The position numbers and the translations under genes are program-made. A stretch of 64,000 nucleotides of DNA from assembly GCA_958296075.1 (NCBI GenBank), contig CATQHW010000003.1, positions 496,001 through 560,000 of the forward strand, written 5' to 3'. Position 1 is the first letter of the stretch, and every line of letters begins with the position of its first letter. The notes beneath the pieces are model-generated. The model worked only from the letters and a program-made list of their open reading frames with translations. It searched no databases and was not told the origin of the DNA. Shown one piece after another: positions 49,044 through 57,896 of the stretch. The DNA is from an uncultured Spirochaetia bacterium. Lineage in GTDB: Bacteria > Spirochaetota > Spirochaetia > SZUA-6 > Bin103.

Positions 49044-49208
49044 AGCTTGAGAGCAGGCTATGGGGGAGTCAATGGATCGGCTACTCGGCCGATGAGGCGC
49101 CGATTATCTCTATCAGGCGTCGGAAAGAAGCTCGGCGCCGCGGCCGCCGGTGGACTTCGTATCAGAGGTCCGTTGGTCGTCGCGCCGCAGGCCGTGTTAA
49201 GGTGAGGA

Positions 49209-50414
49209 GTGCGCCGGTACGACGTCACGGTCATCGGGGCCGGCATCGTCGGTCTGGCCTCCGCGTACCGGCTGCTGCAGCGCCATCCTTCGCTGGCCGT
49301 GCTGGTGCTGGAAAAGGAGCGGCAGGTCGGCCTGCACCAGACCGGACGCAACTCCGGAGTGCTGCATTCGGGTCTCTACTACCGCCCCGGCTCTGCGCGG
49401 GCGCGGACGTGCGTGCAGGGGCGAGCGCAGATGGTGGCGTTCGCCCGCGAGCACGGCATTCCGCACGAGACCTGCGGCAAGGTGGTGGTGGCGGTCGGCC
49501 GGCGGGAGCTGGAACGCCTGCCGGCGCTGTGCGCGAACGGCCGGCGCAACGGGCTCGACCGGGTCGAGGTCGTCGACCGCGCCGCACTGCGGGAGATCGA
49601 GCCGCACGCCGGCGGCCTGGGCGCCGTCTGGGTGCCGTACGCCGGCATCATCGACTTCGCCGCGGTGGCGGCCAAGCTGCGCGATCTGCTGCTGGCCGCA
49701 GGCGCCGCGGTCACCACGCTGGCGGAGGCGACCGGCATCCGCCGCAGCGCGGACGGCGTCGAGATCGCCACGCGCGCCGGGCGCCGCGCCAGCCGCCATC
49801 TGATCAACTGCGGGGGCCTGTACTCGGACCGGATCGCGCGGCTCGACGGACTCACCTCACCTGCCCGCATCGTCGCCTTCCGCGGCGATTTCTTTGAGCT
49901 GGCGCCCGCCGCCCGGCACAAGGTGCGCGGTCTGATCTATCCGGTCCCCGACCCGTCGATGCCCTTCCTGGGGGTTCACCTGACGCGGCGTACGGCCGGC
50001 CAAGTGGAGTGCGGGCCGAACGCCGTGTTCGCGCTGAAGCGCGAAGGATACGGCAAGGCCGACGTCGACGGGCGGGATGCTCTCGAAGCGCTCAGCTACC
50101 GCGGCACCTGGCGGCTACTGCTCCGCCATGCCCGCTACGGCATCCGCGAGTACGCGCGGGCGCTCTCGCGCCGGCGCTTCATCGCCGCCGTGCGGCGGCT
50201 GGTTCCGTCGCTGACCGACGCGGAGGTGCGGCCCTCGCGGGCGGGCGTGCGCGCCCTGGCGCTCGCGCCCGACGGCGCCATGGTCGACGACTTCCTCATC
50301 GTCCGCGGCGAGCGGTCCGTGCACGTGCTCAACGCGCCCTCGCCCGCCGCCACCGCCGCCTTGGCGATCGGCAGCGACGTGGCCGAGGCGGCGACTGCGG
50401 CCTTCGCACTCTGA
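49209..50414 (+). CDS. lhgO: L-2-hydroxyglutarate oxidase-like FAD-dependent oxidoreductase
   Basis: RRYDVTVIGAGIVGLASAYRLLQRHPSLAVLVLEKERQVGLHQTGRNSGVLHSGLYYRPGSARARTCVQG; FLGVHLTRRTAGQVECGPNAVFALKREGY. Confidence 0.92.
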   Translation: MRRYDVTVIGAGIVGLASAYRLLQRHPSLAVLVLEKERQVGLHQTGRNSGVLHSGLYYRPGSARARTCVQGRAQMVAFAREHGIPHETCGKVVVAVGRRELERLPALCANGRRNGLDRVEVVDRAALREIEPHAGGLGAVWVPYAGIIDFAAVAAKLRDLLLAAGAAVTTLAEATGIRRSADGVEIATRAGRRASRHLINCGGLYSDRIARLDGLTSPARIVAFRGDFFELAPAARHKVRGLIYPVPDPSMPFLGVHLTRRTAGQVECGPNAVFALKREGYGKADVDGRDALEALSYRGTWRLLLRHARYGIREYARALSRRRFIAAVRRLVPSLTDAEVRPSRAGVRALALAPDGAMVDDFLIVRGERSVHVLNAPSPAATAALAIGSDVAEAATAAFAL

Positions 50415-50513
50415 CCGGACCGTCGCCCGCGGACTCCGTCCGGGGCGGGCCGAGCGGCGGCTCGATCCGGCCGCGGTTGACTTCCGCACCGATCGTCCCA
50501 CATATGAGGGGCG

Positions 50514-51653
50514 ATGCGCATCTTCGTTCCCAAAGAGACCGAACCCGGCGAGCCGCGCACCGCCGTCACCCCCGACGCGGTGCAGCGCTATCGACGCAAG
50601 GATGGGGCCGTCGTAGCCGTCGAATCCGGCGCCGGCGCCGGTTGTCACTTCGCCGACGACCAGTACCGCGAAGCGGGGGCGGAGGTCGTCGCCAACCGCA
50701 AGCAGGAGCTGGCCAACGCCGACATCGTCCTGCGCGTCCGGCGCCCGCCGGACGACGAGGTGCCCCGCATGAAGAACGGGGCGATCCACATCAGCTTCCT
50801 GGACCCGTTCAATGAGCCGAAGCTGATCGACGCGCTGGCCCGGCGGGGCGTGAGCGCGATCAGCGTGGAGCTGGTCCCGCGCTCAACCCGCGCCCAGAAG
50901 CTCGACGCCCTCAGCTCCCAGCACAACATCGCCGGTTACGCCATGGTGGTGCTGGCCGCCGAACGGCTGGGCGCCGTCATGCCGATGATGATGACGCCGT
51001 CCGGCACGCTGCAGCCGGCGCGCGCGTTCATCATCGGCGCGGGGGTAGCCGGCCTGCAGGCGATCGCCACCGCCAAGCGCCTCGGCGCACGCGTGGAGGC
51101 GTTCGACACCCGTCCGGTGGTGGAGGAGCAGGTCAAGTCGCTCGGCGCCAGGTTCATCAAGGTCGACCTGGGAGCGACCGGGCAGACCGACCAGGGCTAC
51201 GCCCAGGAGCTGACCCCGGAGCAGCTCGGCAAGCAGCGCGAGCTGATGGCGGACACCTGCGCCAACGCCGACATCGTCATCACCACCGCGCAACTGTTCG
51301 GGCGCAAGGCGCCGGTGGTGCTCAGCGCCGACGTCGTGGGGCGCATGAAGGCCGGCTCGATCATCGTCGACTACGCGGTGGAGTCGGGCGGCAACGTCGA
51401 AGGGTCGGTCGCCGGCAAGGAGATTCAGGTCGACGGCGTCCGCATCGTCGGCCTGCGCAACATCCCCGGCCGCTACGCCGTGTCCGCCAGCGCCATGTAC
51501 GCCAACAACCTGTACAACTACGTCGACGAGTTCTGGGACGACGAGAGCAAGGGCGTGAAGCTCGATCGCGAAGACGAGATCATCGCCGGCAGCTTGGTCA
51601 CCCACGACGGGCAGATGGTCAACGAGATGGTCCGCAAGATCACCTCGGGATAA
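50514..51653 (+). CDS. pntAA: NAD(P) transhydrogenase subunit alpha, part 1
   Basis: MRIFVPKETEPGEPRTAVTPDAVQRYRR; ALSSQHNIAGYAMVVLAAERLGAVMPMMMTPSGTLQPARAFIIGAGVAGLQAIATAKRLGARVEAFDTRP. Confidence 0.96.
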   Translation: MRIFVPKETEPGEPRTAVTPDAVQRYRRKDGAVVAVESGAGAGCHFADDQYREAGAEVVANRKQELANADIVLRVRRPPDDEVPRMKNGAIHISFLDPFNEPKLIDALARRGVSAISVELVPRSTRAQKLDALSSQHNIAGYAMVVLAAERLGAVMPMMMTPSGTLQPARAFIIGAGVAGLQAIATAKRLGARVEAFDTRPVVEEQVKSLGARFIKVDLGATGQTDQGYAQELTPEQLGKQRELMADTCANADIVITTAQLFGRKAPVVLSADVVGRMKAGSIIVDYAVESGGNVEGSVAGKEIQVDGVRIVGLRNIPGRYAVSASAMYANNLYNYVDEFWDDESKGVKLDREDEIIAGSLVTHDGQMVNEMVRKITSG

Positions 51654-51708
51654 CGCCGAACCGCATCCTGGAAGCGGACGCCCGGCGTCCGAAGACAAAC
51701 GGAAGGTC

Positions 51709-52029
51709 ATGGAAGCCGCACAACTATTTCAGTTTCTGTTCTTCATCTTCGTGCTTGCGATGTTCCTTGGGTTGGAGCTCATCACCAAGGTGCCGTCGCA
51801 ACTCCACACGCCGCTGATGTCGGGCTCCAACGCGATCTCCGGCATCTCGATCGTCGGCGCCCTGACGGTGGCGGGGCAGGGCGGCTCCGGCACGTTGGTG
51901 ACGATCTTCGCCGCGGCGGCGGTGGGATTCGCCACCATCAACGTGGTCGGCGGCTATCTGGTCACCGACCGCATGCTGGAGATGTTCAAGGCCAAGGAGA
52001 CCGGCAAGGGCGGGGGAGCGTCGTCGTGA
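51709..52029 (+). CDS. pntAB: NAD(P) transhydrogenase subunit alpha, TM part
   Basis: FFIFVLAMFLGLELITKVPSQLHTPLMSGSNAISGISIVGAL. Confidence 0.95.
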   Translation: MEAAQLFQFLFFIFVLAMFLGLELITKVPSQLHTPLMSGSNAISGISIVGALTVAGQGGSGTLVTIFAAAAVGFATINVVGGYLVTDRMLEMFKAKETGKGGGASS

Positions 52030-53468
52030 TCTACCTCATCGTGGTCGCCTACATCGTATCGGCGATCATGTTCGTGTTCGGACTGAAGATGCTGGGCAGG
52101 GCGACCACCGCCCGGCGCGGCAACGGCCTCTCCTCGCTGGGGATGCTCATCGCCGTCATGGCCACCGTGCTGAGCATCATCGACAGCATCCGGGTCGAGT
52201 GGGTGGTGCTGGCGGCCGTGATCGGCGCCGGCATCGGCGTCGCCGCCTCCCGGCTGGTGAAGATGACCGCCATGCCGGAGATGGTAGCGCTGTTCAACGG
52301 CTTCGGCGGTCTGGCCAGCCTGCTGGTCGGCTGGGGCACCTTTCAGGCGGCCGCCGACCGGTTCGGCGTCGGCTTTCAGACGCAGGCGGTCGATCCGGCC
52401 CAGTTCACGCAGGCGCTGGGCGGCGGGTTCAGCGCCGCCACCATCTATCTGGCGATCCTGATCGGCGGCGTCACCTTCACCGGCAGCATCATCGCCTGGG
52501 GCAAGCTGTCCGAGGTGGTCACCTCGCGGCCGGTGCTGTTCCCGCTGCAGCAGGTGGTCAACGCGCTGGTGCTACTGGCCATCGTGGCCGGCGGCGTCTG
52601 GTTCACCGTCGCGCCCGACCAGTACTGGATCGCGGTCGCGGTGACCGGGCTCGCCTTCGTGCTCGGCATCATGGCCGTCATAGCCATCGGCGGCGCCGAC
52701 ATGCCGGTAGTGATCTCGCTCCTGAACAGCTACTCCGGCCTGGCCGCGTGCGCCGCCGGCTTCGTGATCTCCAACAACCTGCTGATAATCACCGGCGCGC
52801 TGGTGGGCGCCAGCGGCATCGTCCTGACGTCGATCATGTGCAAGGCGATGAACCGGTCGCTCACCAACGTGCTGTTCTCGGGCTTCGGCGCCGGCGGCGG
52901 CACGACCGCGGGCGGCAAGGGCATTCAGGGCGAGGCGAAGTCGATGAGCACCGAGGACGCCTACTACATCCTGGAGGCGGCCCGCTCGGTGATCGTCATC
53001 CCCGGCTACGGCATGGCGGTGGCGCAGGCGCAGCATGCGGTCCGCGAGCTGGGCGACCTGCTGGAGCACAACGGAGCCGAGGTGAAGTACGCGATCCACC
53101 CGGTGGCCGGCCGCATGCCGGGCCACATGAACGTGCTGCTGGCGGAGGCGAACGTGCCGTACGAGCAGCTCGCGGAGATGGATGACGTCAACCCGACGAT
53201 GGAGACCGTCGACGTGGCGATCGTGATCGGCGCCAACGACGTGGTCAATCCGGCCGCGCGGGAGGACGAGGGCAGCCCGATCTACGGGATGCCGATCATC
53301 AACGCCGACTCGGCGCGCACCTGTTTCGTCCTCAAGCGGTCGATGGCCTCCGGGTTCGCCGGCATCGACAACCCGCTGTTCTTCAAGGACAACTCGTACA
53401 TGATCTTCGGCGACGCCAAGGCGACCGTGGAGTCGATGGCCGGCGAGTTCAAGGAGAGCGCGGCCTAG
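52026..53468 (+). CDS. pntB: NAD(P) transhydrogenase subunit beta
   Basis: MPEMVALFNGFGGLASLLVGW; MPVVISLLNSYSGLAACAAGFVI; VIVIPGYGMAVAQAQHAVREL; YAIHPVAGRMPGHMNVLLAEANVPYE. Confidence 0.96.
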   Translation: MIYLIVVAYIVSAIMFVFGLKMLGRATTARRGNGLSSLGMLIAVMATVLSIIDSIRVEWVVLAAVIGAGIGVAASRLVKMTAMPEMVALFNGFGGLASLLVGWGTFQAAADRFGVGFQTQAVDPAQFTQALGGGFSAATIYLAILIGGVTFTGSIIAWGKLSEVVTSRPVLFPLQQVVNALVLLAIVAGGVWFTVAPDQYWIAVAVTGLAFVLGIMAVIAIGGADMPVVISLLNSYSGLAACAAGFVISNNLLIITGALVGASGIVLTSIMCKAMNRSLTNVLFSGFGAGGGTTAGGKGIQGEAKSMSTEDAYYILEAARSVIVIPGYGMAVAQAQHAVRELGDLLEHNGAEVKYAIHPVAGRMPGHMNVLLAEANVPYEQLAEMDDVNPTMETVDVAIVIGANDVVNPAAREDEGSPIYGMPIINADSARTCFVLKRSMASGFAGIDNPLFFKDNSYMIFGDAKATVESMAGEFKESAA

Positions 53469-53497
53469 GCCCACCACAGTTTCGTCGCGCTCAGGAG

Positions 53498-53805
53498 CTC
53501 GTCGCGCTCAGGGCGTCGGGACGGCGTCGGACTGAACCAACTCGGCGCCCCGGAACACCAGCGACAGGCCGGTGAACCGGACCGTGGGATACTGCCGGCG
53601 GAGCGCGGTCATAGTAGGCGTTCAGCATCGTCAGCCACAGCGTCTTGCCGAACCGCCGCGGCCGGATGAAGAACACGAAGCGCTCCCGCTCCAGGTCGCG
53701 GATGAAGCGCGTCTTGTCGACGTACAGGCAGCCGTCGAGCCGAATGCTGCGAAAATTGGCGCGTCCGTACGGGATCGGCGGATGCTGAACCGACGCGGCT
53801 GACAC
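53498..53805 (-). pseudogene. Remnant of an AAA-ATPase/PD-(D/E)XK gene: N-terminus joined out of frame to C-terminus
   Basis: IPYGRANFRSIRLDGCLYVDKTRFIRDLERERFVFFIRPRRFGKTLWLTMLNAYYDRA, then in another minus-strand frame TVRFTGLSLVFRGAELVQSDAVPTP*, matching the C-terminal FKGLALVFCGWELVHS motif of the intact gene. Confidence 0.88.
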
Positions 53806-53936
53806 GGCTATCTTCTCGTACGACGTTTGAGCGAGTTTGGCAGCAGCTCCGTAGCGCTGTCCATCCCGCCGGCACTCCGGACGACGCGCCGTTGACGCCC
53901 CCGCGCGATTGACACGCTCAGACCCGAGCCTCTACC

Positions 53937-54203
53937 GTGTCAGGCACGTTGTCTAACACAAGGTCGCTCAGCGTACGCCACGTCCAGCATCACCTCGCCG
54001 CCGTGCTTGCCGACGTCGAAGCAGGCGAGGAGATTGAGGTGGTTCGCCATGGCCGGCCCGTCGCCCGCATCGTGCCGCTCCCGCCTACCTCGCAGGCGTG
54101 CGACTGGAGTGACGCAGAGAAGCGTCTGCAGGCGGTCTACCCGATTCCCATCAGCGGCTCGCCTGCAGCGCAGCTCATTGCGGAGGGTCGCGGAGAACGG
54201 TGA
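53937..54203 (+). CDS. Phd/YefM-like antitoxin
   Basis: SLSVRHVQHHLAAVLADVEAGEEIEVVRHGRPVARIVPLP; overlaps the PIN-domain ORF start. Confidence 0.82.
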   Translation: MSGTLSNTRSLSVRHVQHHLAAVLADVEAGEEIEVVRHGRPVARIVPLPPTSQACDWSDAEKRLQAVYPIPISGSPAAQLIAEGRGER

Positions 54204-54919
54204 GTCTCTACTACGACGCCGGCGTGATCGTGAAACTCTACGCACGTGAAGACCTGAGTGATGTCGTCACCCGTCAGGGTCACGCGGTGGTAGTAAACCG
54301 CCTGCATGAAATCGAGATGCGAAATGCGCTGCGTCTAAAGCGGTTTCGCGACGAGATCGACGCCGGTCAACTCGCGGCATCGCTGGGCATGATCGCCACC
54401 GACTTCCCCGGGAATGAACCGGACCGTCCCTCGGCGGAGGCCGGCATGACGGCGATGCTGGCGGTAGCTGCCGGCAACGTGCGGCGGAAGGTCGCGGAGG
54501 TCGCCGGCGACCGGCCGGAGGTGAAGGCCTGGATCATGGCACGGATGCGCGGCATGTATACCGGGATGGACGACGACGACCGCTTCACGGCGGAAGACTA
54601 CGGCCGGGTGATCGACGAAATGCGCGCCGAGGCGGAGGCCGCGAAGGCGCCGCCGAAGACGCGTAGAGGCGGACGCGGACGCGGACGCGGACAACACGTC
54701 CGTCGCGGACGTGGTAAGGCAGTGTTTGGCCGCCGAGCTTCCCAGAATGGCGGACCGGCGGCGGAAGCGCCGGACACGCGGCCGGATATCGGCGGCGGAA
54801 TCGTGACCGCGCCGACGATCGAAGACCTGCGCCGCGCCCTGGACAACCTGCGCGCGACCGCCGGTGCCAGACGCCGGATACGTGCTGGAAGGCCGCTACG
54901 CCGCCGTCGGCGGAGGTGA
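54200..54919 (+). pseudogene. Chimeric ORF: N-terminal half of a PIN-domain (VapC-like) toxin joined to unrelated sequence
   Basis: MSLYYDAGVIVKLYAREDLSDVVTRQGHAVVVNRLHEIEMRNALRLKRFRDEIDAGQLAASLGMIATDF is VapC-like, but the C-terminal acidic residues are absent; sequence after ~54410 (MTAMLAVAAGNVRRKVAEVAGDRPEVKAWIMARMRGMYTGMDDDDRF...) is of another type. Confidence 0.65.
54669..54692. repeat. Hexanucleotide tandem repeat (GCGGAC)x4 encoding RG-type repeat
   Basis: gcggacgcggacgcggacgcggac read directly; followed by CGGAC-aacac-GTCCG inverted repeat. Confidence 0.85.
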
Positions 54920-55115
54920 CGCCATGACGGCATCGTGTGGAGGTCGAGTAGTCGAAACACCGGCGTTGGTCGGTGTCTGCCGGGGATGGTCGCTCGGCAC
55001 TGATGAGACAGACCAGGGGATTACCGTGGAACCGTGGAAAGTGAGTCCAGAAATGGAAGCTTCGATGCGGGATCGGAAGCGTATCGAGGACATGATCGCC
55101 AAGGGGGTGTTCCGT

Positions 55116-56380
55116 CAGGGCAATCGACTGAATTTTTGGGGGATGACAAGCGTGGTCTGATTGGTATTCTCTTATAGAGCAATAGCATGGCTCTGGGAGG
55201 GACAAGCAGATGAGCGCAGTTCAATCCGCAGATTCCGAGCACACCATCGAGTTCTTGGACAGCTTCGCCGACCTGGACGACCCGCGCCAACAGGCCAAGG
55301 TGCTCTATCCGTTGGAGGAGATCTTGCTGCTGTGTCTGTGCGCGGTGCTCAGTGGCGCCGATTGCTGGGTGGATGTCGCCCTCTACGGCCGGCAGCGGCT
55401 GGCATTCCTGCGCCGCTTCTTGCCGTTCAAACACGGGGTCCCGTCGCATGACCAACTGGGGATCGTGTTCGCCAAGCTGGACGCCAAGCAGTTCCAGAGC
55501 TGTTTCATCGGCTGGGTGGAGCGGTTCACGACCGCGGTGCGCGGGGTAGTGGCGGTAGACGGCAAAACCATGCGCCGTTCGTTCGACCGCGCCGCCGGGC
55601 AGGGGCCGATCCATATGATCTCGGCGTGGAGTGCACGCCAACGGCTGGTGTTGGGGCAACGCAAGGTGGACCGGAAGTCCAACGAGATCACCGCGATCCC
55701 GAAGCTGCTGGAGTTGCTGGAGCTCCGGGGTGCGGTGCTGACCCTCGATGCGCTGGGCACGCAGCGTGCCATCGCCGCCCAGATCGTTGCCCAGGAAGCG
55801 GATTATGTGTTGGGGCTGAAAGGAAATCAGGGGACCCTGCACGAAGAGGTGGCGCTGCTGTTCGACGAACAGCAGGACGGCTTTGCCGGGCACGAGGTCA
55901 GCGAGCATCGCACCCGCCAGAAAGACCACGGGCGCTTGGAGACGCGGCGTGTGGTAGCGACCGAGCAGATCGGGTGGCTGCAGGACAGCCACGCTTGGCC
56001 GGGGCTGCGCAGCATCGCGAAGGTGGAGAGCCGGCGTGAGTTGCTGGTCGAGGGCAAGGTCGAACAGGAGACGCGGTACTATCTGAGTTCGTTGCCGGGC
56101 GACGCGGAACAGATCGGCACGGCAGTGCGGAGCCACTGGGGGGTTGAGAATGGGCTGCACTGGGTGATGGACATGGTATTTCGGGACGACGAGTGCCGCA
56201 TACGAACCCAGCACGCTCCGGCGAACTTCGCCACCATCAAGCATATGGCCAGCAATCTGCTGCGGCGCGGCAAGGGCAGGCACAGCATGCGATCCAGTCG
56301 CCACCTCGCGGCGTGGAATGAGGACTTCCTCTACTCGCTCCTCACCAAGTAATGCTGCTGCTGTTCAGTCGATTGCCCTG
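55116..56380 (+). mobile_element. ISAs1-family insertion sequence, apparently complete
   Basis: 17-bp perfect terminal IRs CAGGGCAATCGACTGAA (55116-55132) / TTCAGTCGATTGCCCTG (56364-56380); 10-bp direct target duplication GGTGTTCCGT at 55106-55115 and 56381-56390. Confidence 0.95.
55210..56352 (+). CDS. ISAs1-family transposase
   Basis: FLDSFADLDDPRQQAKVLYPLEEILLLCLCAVLSGADCWVDVALYGRQRLAFLRRFLPFKHGVPSHDQLGIVFAKLD; VVAVDGKTMRRSFDR; MISAWSARQRLVLGQRKVDRKSNEITAIPKLLELLEL. Confidence 0.96.
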   Translation: MSAVQSADSEHTIEFLDSFADLDDPRQQAKVLYPLEEILLLCLCAVLSGADCWVDVALYGRQRLAFLRRFLPFKHGVPSHDQLGIVFAKLDAKQFQSCFIGWVERFTTAVRGVVAVDGKTMRRSFDRAAGQGPIHMISAWSARQRLVLGQRKVDRKSNEITAIPKLLELLELRGAVLTLDALGTQRAIAAQIVAQEADYVLGLKGNQGTLHEEVALLFDEQQDGFAGHEVSEHRTRQKDHGRLETRRVVATEQIGWLQDSHAWPGLRSIAKVESRRELLVEGKVEQETRYYLSSLPGDAEQIGTAVRSHWGVENGLHWVMDMVFRDDECRIRTQHAPANFATIKHMASNLLRRGKGRHSMRSSRHLAAWNEDFLYSLLTK

Positions 56381-56862
56381 GGTGTTCCGTGGGAACATGG
56401 GATCGTTCTGGACTCAGATCGGTATCATGTTTGGGGTTGCCTTTGTCGTGTTCGTGGTAGCGGCGGCGGTAGGAGTCTCAATGTGAAGAAGAGCTACTGG
56501 CGGCTGTCCGCGACCGGCGACGGATCGACCCTGCACGCGACCGCCAAGCACGCCGGCGACGCTTGAACGCCCTGCGCCGCTTCGTGGTGGCGGAGGCGCA
56601 CGCGCTGACGCATGGCGGAGAGGCGGAGGCCATGACCGCCGCCGAGACCGAGGCCGCCGGCGCGGCCGCGCGTCGCCTTGACCTGTCCGCTGAGAACGTC
56701 GAGGTCGCGCGCTGGATGGCGGCGGCGCTGAGCGTGGCATCCGGCCGGCCGGTGACCGCGATCGACGTGGACGAAACGCCAGGAGCGCCGCCGAGATCGA
56801 GGCCGCTTACGCGACGCTGACGAAGCGGACGGCCGCACGGCCGGCCGGCCGGAGACGAACGC

Positions 56863-57891
56863 ATGAGCAAGCGCAAGCGCCCCTGCGCCGCGTGCGCCGG
56901 CTGTGGCTACGCCGACCCTGAGCCGCACGACCCCAGATATGAGCCGTCCCCGCGCCGGTTCTGCGCCGCTTGCGCCGGTACCGGTTGGGACTACCGAACG
57001 CCGGCGAAGGTGCGCATGAGCGACGCCACGGCGGCGCGCGTGCTGGCCGGCATGGCGGAAGCCGAGGCGCGACCGACCGAGCGTGACGGCGCGGTTGCAG
57101 GGTTGCCGGCTGACGGCTTAGGCTGCGCGGCCGTGGGCGAAACTCCGCCCTGGTACCGCGTCTGGTTCGACTCTCCGTACTACGGGATCCTCTATGGCGA
57201 CCGCGATCAGGCCGAGGCGGACGCCTTCATCCGCCGTCTGGCGCGCACCCTGCGGGCGCAGCCGCCGGCCGCAGCGCTGGACGTGGCGTGCGGCACCGGC
57301 CGGCACGCGGTGGTGCTGGCCGACCTGGGTTACGACGTGCTGGGAATCGACCTGTCGGCGCCCAGCATCGCCGCCGCGCGGCGGCGCGCGCGCCCCAACC
57401 TGCGCTTCCAGGTCCTGGACATGCGGGCGATCGAGTGGCGGGAGCGTTTCGACGCCGCACTCAACCTGTTCACCAGCTTCGGCTACTTCGGCGCCGAAGA
57501 CGACGAACGGCGCGTGCTGGCCGGCATCCGGCGCGCCCTGCGGCCCGGCGGCGAGCTGGTGATCGACTTCCTCAACGCCGCGCGGACCGTCGCCGAGCTG
57601 GTGCCGCGCGAGCGAACCGAGCGCGGCGGCATCGCCTTCGACATCACCCGCGAGCTGGCCGATCGCACGATCGTCAAGACGATCGAGGTCGACGACCCCC
57701 GGCGGCCGGCCGGCCATCCGCGCCCGCGCTTCCAGGAGCGCGTGCGCGCCCTGAGCGCCGGCACCCTGCGCGGCTACCTGCAGGACGCCGGCCTGCCCGT
57801 CGAGCGGTGCTACGGCGACTACGCGCTCAACCCGTTCCGCCCGGACGTCTCCGACCGGCTGATCCTGGTGGCGCGCAAGCCGGAACGCTGA
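56863..57891 (+). CDS. SAM-dependent class I methyltransferase, ORF fused in frame to an N-terminal CxxCxGxG zinc-finger-like module
   Basis: CAACAGCGYADPE...FCAACAGTGW N-terminus; WYRVWFDSPYYGILYGDRDQAEADAFIRRL...ALDVACGTGRHAVVLADLGYDVLGIDLS methylase. An in-frame GTG at 57133 could be the true methylase start. Confidence 0.78.
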   Translation: MSKRKRPCAACAGCGYADPEPHDPRYEPSPRRFCAACAGTGWDYRTPAKVRMSDATAARVLAGMAEAEARPTERDGAVAGLPADGLGCAAVGETPPWYRVWFDSPYYGILYGDRDQAEADAFIRRLARTLRAQPPAAALDVACGTGRHAVVLADLGYDVLGIDLSAPSIAAARRRARPNLRFQVLDMRAIEWRERFDAALNLFTSFGYFGAEDDERRVLAGIRRALRPGGELVIDFLNAARTVAELVPRERTERGGIAFDITRELADRTIVKTIEVDDPRRPAGHPRPRFQERVRALSAGTLRGYLQDAGLPVERCYGDYALNPFRPDVSDRLILVARKPER

Positions 57892-57896
57892 CGCCG

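Larger units (their letters stand above)
54924..56486 (+). pseudogene. Small membrane-protein gene interrupted by the ISAs1-family element (54924-55115 joined to 56391-56486)
   Basis: Removing 55116-56390 (IS plus one TSD copy) gives a continuous ORF ending ...MEASMRDRKRIEDMIAKGVFR|GNMGSFWTQIGIMFGVAFVVFVVAAAVGVSM*, with a C-terminal TM. Confidence 0.78.

Noticed and set aside
53909-53938. TTGACA...TACCGT promoter-like pair before the antitoxin
   Set aside because: The -10-like hexamer is weak and would overlap the annotated start codon; not reliable without transcript data.
54669-54692. (GCGGAC)x4 tandem repeat considered as a CRISPR-like or regulatory array
   Set aside because: Too short, no spacers; explained as a microsatellite coding RG repeats.
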